Below, in pieces: positions 63,115 through 64,000 of a stretch of DNA of 64,000 bases. The translations under genes were made by a program, and so were the position numbers. The stretch is from Streptomyces sp. MA5143a (GTDB lineage Bacteria; Actinomycetota; Actinomycetes; Streptomycetales; Streptomycetaceae), in contig NZ_OLMK01000021.1 of the NCBI RefSeq assembly GCF_900290235.1, positions 1 through 64,000 of the forward strand. Reading direction: 5' to 3'. Positions within the stretch are counted from its first letter, which is position 1. The number at the start of each line of letters is the position of its first letter. The notes beneath the pieces were generated by a model. It made no database searches and had not been told where the DNA came from. It saw nothing but the letters and a program-made list of their open reading frames with translations.

Positions 63115-63585
63115 ATGGCGGTCATGTCGTCGCGTCGTAGCCCCAAGGGCCGTTCGAAGCCCTCGTCCCGGTCCGCCGTCAGGTCCTCGGCTCCCGGCGG
63201 GGTGCCGTCGAGGGCGGCCGGCCCGTGCCCGTGCGGTCTTCCGGGCACGTACGCGGACTGCTGCGGCCGTTTCCACGCCGGACCGGCCGGGGCCCCGACC
63301 GCCGAGGCCCTGATGCGGTCCCGGTACAGCGCGTTCGTCGTCGAGGACGAGGCGTACCTCCTGCGGACCTGGCATCCGCGCACGCGCCCGGCGCACGTCG
63401 ACTTCGACCCGGGCATGCGCTGGACCGGCCTGGAGATCCTCGGCACGAGCGAGGGTTCGGCCTTCCACACCACCGGCACGGTCACCTTCCGCGCCTCGTT
63501 CCGCGGCGGCACCCTGCACGAACGCAGCCGGTTCGAGCGGCTGGACGGGGCGTGGGTGTATGTGGACGGGGAGTTCGTGGACTGA
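63115..63585 (+). CDS. YchJ-like (UPF0225) protein with SEC-C motif
   Basis: 156 residues from ATG at 63115 (a second ATG three codons on is possible). A basic, Ser/Arg-rich N-terminus of ~35 residues precedes the SEC-C-type zinc motif CPCGLPGTYADCCGRFH. It is followed by AEALMRSRYSAFVVEDEAYL and WTGLEILGTSEGSAFHTTGT, the NTF2-like YchJ core. Function is unknown. It converges with the FadR-type gene at the window end. Confidence 0.92.
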   Translation: MAVMSSRRSPKGRSKPSSRSAVRSSAPGGVPSRAAGPCPCGLPGTYADCCGRFHAGPAGAPTAEALMRSRYSAFVVEDEAYLLRTWHPRTRPAHVDFDPGMRWTGLEILGTSEGSAFHTTGTVTFRASFRGGTLHERSRFERLDGAWVYVDGEFVD

Positions 63586-63619
63586 CGGCCACCGTCAGGA
63601 GTCCCGGGGCCTGCGTCGG

Positions 63620-64000
63620 TCAACCGGTGGTCGCGGGGCGGCCGTTGGGGGCCAGTATGTCTAGTTCCTTCAGGGCGCCCTCGGTGATCTCGCGGGTGAG
63701 GTGTTCGGCGCGGGGGGCGTCGCCCTCGCGGATGGCCTCGGCGACCTGCACGTGGAGCGTGACGGCGGCGGGGTCGGGGTCGTCGAACATGACCTCGTGG
63801 TGGGTGCGGCCGGCGAGGACCTCCTCGACGACGTCACCGAGGCGGGCGAACATCTCGTTACCGGAAGCAGTGAGGATCAGCCGGTGGAAGGCGACGTCGT
63901 GGAGGAGGTAGCCCTCCAGTTTGTGGCCGCGTGAGTGGGCGACCATGCCGATCGCGCACTCGGTGATCGCGGCGCACTGCTCGGCGGTGGCGTGGGTCGC
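63620..64000 (-). CDS. FadR-type regulator, C-terminal FCD domain only (cut by window end)
   Basis: The reading frame is open to the last base; 126 residues are visible. The FCD domain has metal-ligand patterns DVAFHRLILTASGNEMFARL and LHVQVAEAIREGDAPRAEHL. The winged-helix N-terminus must lie beyond 64000. It is a GntR-superfamily regulator of unknown ligand. An internal Met at 63946 could mislead gene callers into a short gene; the open frame and domain logic argue for a full-length protein of about 230 residues. Confidence 0.88.
   Translation of the reverse strand, partial: ATHATAEQCAAITECAIGMVAHSRGHKLEGYLLHDVAFHRLILTASGNEMFARLGDVVEEVLAGRTHHEVMFDDPDPAAVTLHVQVAEAIREGDAPRAEHLTREITEGALKELDILAPNGRPATTG

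Overview
The window is a stretch of actinobacterial chromosome, almost certainly from a Streptomyces. It is very GC-rich, uses many GTG starts, and carries a complete Pup-proteasome locus, a mycothiol ligase, chaplin genes and a glycerol operon with its IclR-type repressor. As I recall it, the gene order follows the S. coelicolor region from about SCO1638 to the SCO1680s. That comparison is from memory and was not computed.

Layout. (1) 1-11.5 kb is protein turnover: two FKBP prolyl isomerases, pafA, a divergent MFS/LacI pair, prcA, prcB, an endonuclease VII-like gene, pup, dop and the ATPase arc, nearly all on the minus strand. PafA attaches Pup, Dop deamidates and removes it, Arc unfolds the tagged protein and PrcBA degrades it. 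(2) 11.7-17.6 kb holds a ferredoxin, a lipid- or membrane-anchored unknown, tRNA m1A58 methyltransferase, a site-2 protease with CBS domains, a RecB-family nuclease and an orphan response regulator. (3) 17.6-25.8 kb holds two paralogous oligopeptide-binding lipoproteins without permeases, a HAD phosphatase and metH. (4) 26.1-31.4 kb is the glycerol regulon (gylR, glpF, glpK, glpD), with matching operator-like sites in front of gylR and glpF. (5) 31.5-36.4 kb looks accessory: a 16-17 bp tandem repeat, a degenerate adenylate-forming membrane protein, a GNAT/ATP-grasp fusion and a FadR-type regulator. (6) 36.5-49 kb is conserved actinobacterial housekeeping: a PAC2 protein, an SMP-30-like secreted protein, mshC with a kinase-like gene, a DUF3090 gene and a histidine phosphatase, corA, a ferritin-like protein, two oxidoreductases and a RecD2-like protein without a P-loop. 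(7) 49-53.3 kb holds two small conserved genes, a long three-repeat chaplin with a sortase signal, chpH with a BldN-like promoter, an M20 peptidase and tRNA-Leu(GAG). (8) 53.3-57.4 kb is occupied by a large HTH-NACHT STAND NTPase beside the tRNA, a candidate anti-phage or conflict protein, with a tiny convergent ORF. (9) 57.7-64 kb holds a Pls-type single-module NRPS, an M1 aminopeptidase, a YchJ-like protein and the C-terminal part of a FadR-type regulator cut by the window end.

The best candidates for something undescribed are the HTH-NACHT gene beside tRNA-Leu, the pseudo-adenylation membrane protein next to the GNAT/ATP-grasp fusion, the endonuclease embedded in the proteasome operon, and the three-domain chaplin with an NPG stalk. 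No CRISPR array, insertion sequence, prophage or rRNA gene was seen.
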